64,000 nucleotides of DNA from Demequina sp. NBRC 110051 (GTDB lineage Bacteria > Actinomycetota > Actinomycetes > Actinomycetales > Demequinaceae), in assembly GCF_002090055.1 (NCBI RefSeq), contig NZ_BBRH01000010.1, positions 124,001 to 188,000 on the forward strand. Reading direction: 5' to 3'. Shown here piece by piece: positions 61,452 to 64,000 of this stretch; position 1 is the stretch's first letter; every line of letters starts with the position of its first letter. Both the position numbers and the translations under genes were made by a program. A model generated the notes under the pieces. It had not been told where the DNA came from, ran no database searches, and saw only the letters and a program-made list of their open reading frames with translations.

Positions 61452-62681
61452 ATGGCCGCCACCGACGTCAAGAAGTTCGACTACGCCGTCCGCGACAGCC
61501 ACGGCAAGATCCAGAAGGGCTCCATCGAGGCGCCCTCCGAGTCTGCCGTCGCGACGCGCCTGAAGGACATGGGCCTGGCGCCGGTGTCCATCAGTGAAGC
61601 GAAGACGGGTGGCCTCAACGCCGAGATCAAGATCCCTGGCCTGAGCGATCGAATCAAGCTCAAGGACATCGCGATTATGTCGCGCCAGTTGGCGACGATG
61701 ATCTCCTCGGGCCTATCGCTGTTGCGGGCGTTGACGATCCTCGCGGAGCAGACGGAGAACCCTGCACTGTCGCGGGTGATCCAGGAGGTGCGCAGCGATG
61801 TCGAGTCCGGAGTTTCCTTCTCCACAGCGCTGAGCAAGCACGAGACCTTCCCCCCGCTCATGGTCAACATGGTGCGTGCCGGTGAGGTAGGCGGTTTCCT
61901 CGACACCGTCCTCGAGTCCGTCGCCGTGAACTTCGAGGCCGACGTCAAGCTCCGCAACAAGGTGAAGTCCGCGATGACGTATCCGGTCGTGGTGTTCATC
62001 ATCGCGATCCTGGCCGTGGTGGGCATGTTGCTGTTTATCGTGCCGGTGTTCGAGGACATGTTTACGGGCCTTGGGGGCGAGCTTCCGTGGCTGACGCAGA
62101 TCCTCGTGACGATGTCGGACCTGCTGAAGATCCTGATCATTCCAATCATCATTGGTCTGTTCGTGCTGACGTACCTGTGGAACAAGAACAAGAACAAGGA
62201 ATCGTTCCGCAACAAGGTGGAGCCGCTGTATCTGAAGGCGCCAGTGTTCGGCCCGCTCGCGCAGAAGATCGCCATCACCCGCTTCACCCGTAACCTCGGT
62301 TCAATGGTGCGCGCAGGAGTGCCGATCCTGCAGGCCCTCGACATCGTCGGCAAGACCTCGGGCAACATCGTCATCGAGCACGCCACCAACGACGTGCGTG
62401 AATCTGTCCGTACCGGCAACTCGCTGGCGAAACCGCTCGCGCAGCACGCGGTGTTCCCGCCCATGGTGGTACAGATGATGGCCGTCGGTGAGGACACCGG
62501 TGCGCTCGACACCATGCTCGACAAGATCGCCGACTTCTACGACGACGAAGTCGAGGCCACCACGGAGCAACTCACTTCGCTCATCGAGCCCATCATGATC
62601 GGCGTATTGGGCGGCATCGTCGGCTTCATGGTGATCGGCCTCTACATGCCTATCTTTTCAATCTTCGAACTCGTCCAATAG
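61452..62681 (+). CDS. pilC: type IV pilus inner-membrane platform protein PilC
   Basis: 409 residues with two repeated T2SSF domains and three TM helices. Domain 1 (SRQLATMISSGLSLLRALTILAEQT…FPPLMVNMVRAGEVGGFLDTVLESVA) and domain 2 (FTRNLGSMVRAGVPILQALDIVG…FPPMVVQMMAVGEDTGALDTMLDKIA) share the glycine-rich loop. Connects PilB/PilT to the pilin-assembly site. ATG two bases after the pilT stop, so the two are co-transcribed. Confidence 0.96.
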   Translation: MAATDVKKFDYAVRDSHGKIQKGSIEAPSESAVATRLKDMGLAPVSISEAKTGGLNAEIKIPGLSDRIKLKDIAIMSRQLATMISSGLSLLRALTILAEQTENPALSRVIQEVRSDVESGVSFSTALSKHETFPPLMVNMVRAGEVGGFLDTVLESVAVNFEADVKLRNKVKSAMTYPVVVFIIAILAVVGMLLFIVPVFEDMFTGLGGELPWLTQILVTMSDLLKILIIPIIIGLFVLTYLWNKNKNKESFRNKVEPLYLKAPVFGPLAQKIAITRFTRNLGSMVRAGVPILQALDIVGKTSGNIVIEHATNDVRESVRTGNSLAKPLAQHAVFPPMVVQMMAVGEDTGALDTMLDKIADFYDDEVEATTEQLTSLIEPIMIGVLGGIVGFMVIGLYMPIFSIFELVQ

Positions 62682-62721
62682 CACACAGACTTTGTCGAGC
62701 TGGGGGACCAGGACGGCAAAG

Positions 62722-62737
62722 GAGCCCGCGAGGGCTC
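62722..62737 (+). promoter_or_regulatory. small hairpin in the pilA leader
   Basis: GAGCCC–GCGA–GGGCTC (62722–62737), six base pairs with a GNRA-type loop, about 40 bases before the pilA ATG and just before an AT-rich stretch (CTAGACCATAAATACG) that may be the promoter. Confidence 0.35.
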
Positions 62738-62776
62738 TAGACCATAAATACGAACACAAACTCAAGGAGAGAGCAC

Positions 62777-63217
62777 ATGATTGCTCGAGTGCAGAACCGT
62801 CTGCGCGAGGACAAGGACCAGGGCTTCACCCTGATCGAACTCCTCGTGGTCATGATCATCATCGGCATTCTCGCCGCTATCGCCATCCCGCTGTTCCTCA
62901 CGCAGCGCGAGAAGGCTCAGGACTCGGCCGCCAAGGCAGACGTGTCGACGCTGGGTAAGGAACTTGCCACCTACTATGTCGACAACACTGGTGCCGTCCC
63001 GACCATCAACGTTACGGGTGGCATGTACTACCTCGAGAACGGTGCGTCGGACAAGACCATCGGCAACGTGTCCGACAACGTTACGTTGATTGCGCCCGTA
63101 GGCAACGCATCGAAGTGGTGTGTTGGAACCAAGAATCCTGAGGGTGACGTCGCTGTGACCGGTTACCAGTACTCCTCTTCCGGTGGACTTGCCGAGGGTG
63201 ACTGCACCACCTACTAA
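62777..63217 (+). CDS. pilA: type IV major pilin
   Basis: 146 residues. The prepilin peptidase site is QG|FTLIELLVVMIIIGILAAIAI (Gly at residue 16, Phe at 17), the canonical class III cleavage motif, followed by the hydrophobic N-terminal helix that builds the fibre. The globular part (GNASKWCVGTKNPEGDVAV…LAEGDCTTY) contains two cysteines near the C-terminus that could form the D-region disulfide. ATG at 62777 after AAGGAGAG. Its transcript may end at a stem-loop 20 bases after the stop, which would raise its level relative to the minor pilins. Confidence 0.93.
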   Translation: MIARVQNRLREDKDQGFTLIELLVVMIIIGILAAIAIPLFLTQREKAQDSAAKADVSTLGKELATYYVDNTGAVPTINVTGGMYYLENGASDKTIGNVSDNVTLIAPVGNASKWCVGTKNPEGDVAVTGYQYSSSGGLAEGDCTTY

Positions 63218-63236
63218 TGCCTAGTTGAACCACCTT

Positions 63237-63275
63237 GGTGTGGGGCGGTGCCAGCGGCATTCACCGCCCCACACC
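63237..63275 (+). terminator. stem-loop between pilA and the minor pilin gene
   Basis: Perfect 14-bp stem (63237–63250 / 63262–63275) with an 11-base loop; no T-tract. Probably stabilises the pilA message or attenuates transcription into the minor pilin genes. Confidence 0.7.
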
Positions 63276-63311
63276 GAGAGGTGTCGTCCCATTGGTTCGA
63301 AGGAGCGATCG

Positions 63312-64000
63312 ATGAACTCGAAGTGTCGTAGCGTCTATCTGAGCGAACGTGAAGGCGGATTCACGCTCGTTGAGATGATCGTTGCGATGCTGATCTTGAC
63401 GGTGGTGCTCGTTTCGTTAATCGGCGTGCAACTGTCGGCTGCGGTATCGGTCACTGAGGCGCGAAAGCTCGAACAGGCGTCAGCGCTGGCGAATGAGTCT
63501 TTGGAGCAATTGCGCGCAATCCCGTGGTCGGTACTGAGCCAGGGACTCCATCCGGACTTTCTCGTGCAATCGGGCGGTGACGACAACGTCGAGGACGGCA
63601 AACTCAAACTCGATGATCCGTCCAGAAGCGATCCGACACTTCTCGTAGCTGGCCCGGGCATACAAACGGGTCAGTGGTTGCCACTGTTTGACACGAATGG
63701 TTCGAACATGCAGGTCAAGCCAGATCCATCCGGCACCGGTGTGGTCTTCGAAGTCCGGACCTATCTGCTGACCCAAGGCGTGACGCAGGAGACCGGCACC
63801 CTCGGCGCGGTGGTCATCGTCGAGTGGGACGGGCGAAGCAGCGAGCGGCGCAAGACGATGATGGAGTCGACTATCTACCCCTCCGGGTGCGGTGACAATG
63901 CGACGAACCCGTTTGCCACCTCGTGCGAGCCGTACTTAGAGGGCAGCGCGTCGAGTGGGAAGATTAATGTAGGTGTTAGCGCGACTGACGACGCGGAGCC
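63312..64000 (+). CDS. minor pilin / PilV-like prepilin (3' end beyond window)
   Basis: Open from the ATG at 63312 to the window edge with no stop (about 229 residues seen). The N-terminus REGG|FTLVEMIVAMLILTVVLVSLIGVQLSAAV is a class III prepilin leader and helix, followed by EARKLEQASALANESLEQLRAIPW, the helix extension of PilV/PilX-type minor pilins. The globular region is Gly/Asp/Ser-rich. GAAGGAG precedes the ATG. Base composition is lower in GC than in the neighbouring genes, as is common for pilins. Role: initiation or modification of the pilus fibre. Confidence 0.85.
   Translation, partial: MNSKCRSVYLSEREGGFTLVEMIVAMLILTVVLVSLIGVQLSAAVSVTEARKLEQASALANESLEQLRAIPWSVLSQGLHPDFLVQSGGDDNVEDGKLKLDDPSRSDPTLLVAGPGIQTGQWLPLFDTNGSNMQVKPDPSGTGVVFEVRTYLLTQGVTQETGTLGAVVIVEWDGRSSERRKTMMESTIYPSGCGDNATNPFATSCEPYLEGSASSGKINVGVSATDDAE

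Noticed and set aside
62682-62776. c-di-GMP riboswitch before pilA
   Set aside because: The leader has a GGCAAAG-type word and a GNRA hairpin but does not fit the GEMM core.

Overview
The window is high-GC (by eye about 70%) actinobacterial chromosome. No phage, plasmid, insertion sequence or CRISPR array is visible. The gene orders thrS–HIT–pgsA–acyltransferase–pimA–pdxS–pdxT, YebC–ruvC–ruvA–ruvB–secD–secF–rel and alaS–ruvX–mltG–aroE are the conserved actinomycete arrangements. GTG starts and ATGA/GTGA stop-start overlaps are common. A type IV pilus cluster directly after aroE and two S-layer-homology (SLH) exoproteins suggest a member of the Micrococcales (Cellulomonas/Demequina-like). That placement is an inference, not a species identification.

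Layout. 1–11.3 kb: end of gnd, zapE, a treY–treZ trehalose operon, ohr with a divergent TetR regulator, a DUF1684 protein, a membrane-anchored EEP-fold hydrolase, fucO and a small membrane protein. 11.4–14.3 kb: a tandemly duplicated tRNA Val(GAC)–Cys–Gly cluster, pabB–pabC and tRNA-Val(CAC). 14.5–23.8 kb: thymidine kinase, an APH-fold kinase, thrS, the phosphatidylinositol-mannoside lipid operon (pgsA, acyltransferase, pimA), and pdxS–Nudix–pdxT for pyridoxal phosphate. 23.8–34.5 kb: a TPR-like protein, a SatD-type pair, YebC, ruvCAB, secDF and rel. 34.5–46.3 kb: an AbiEi-like protein, a sulfotransferase-like protein, a DUF349 protein, a cyclophilin, hisS, aspS, a divergent EamA transporter/LysR pair, and two tandem SLH exoproteins carrying VanY or CHAP peptidase domains. 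46.3–58.1 kb: MFS exporter with its regulator, rarA, a DUF222/HNH protein, a small membrane protein, rpsD, alaS, ruvX, mltG and aroE. 58.2–64 kb: pilB, pilT, pilC, a major pilin and the start of a minor pilin cut by the window edge.

The strongest unexplained signal is a dispersed 9-mer, GGCCGATGC (either strand), counted 41 times by eye where base composition predicts about two. Eleven copies extend to GGCCGATGCCGTGG. Copies lie in genes, often as Ala-Asp-Ala with the less-used GAT codon or Ala-Ser-Ala with GCA. Others lie between genes as inverted pairs or parts of hairpins after pdxS, secF and ohr and before alaS. This resembles the DNA uptake sequences of Neisseria and Pasteurellaceae, and a type IV pilus cluster lies in the same window, but uptake function here is only a hypothesis. 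Other points to check are a sigma-28/WhiG-type promoter before pilT, a structured pilB leader, a family of alternating purine-pyrimidine tracts, and promoters placed for leaderless transcripts.
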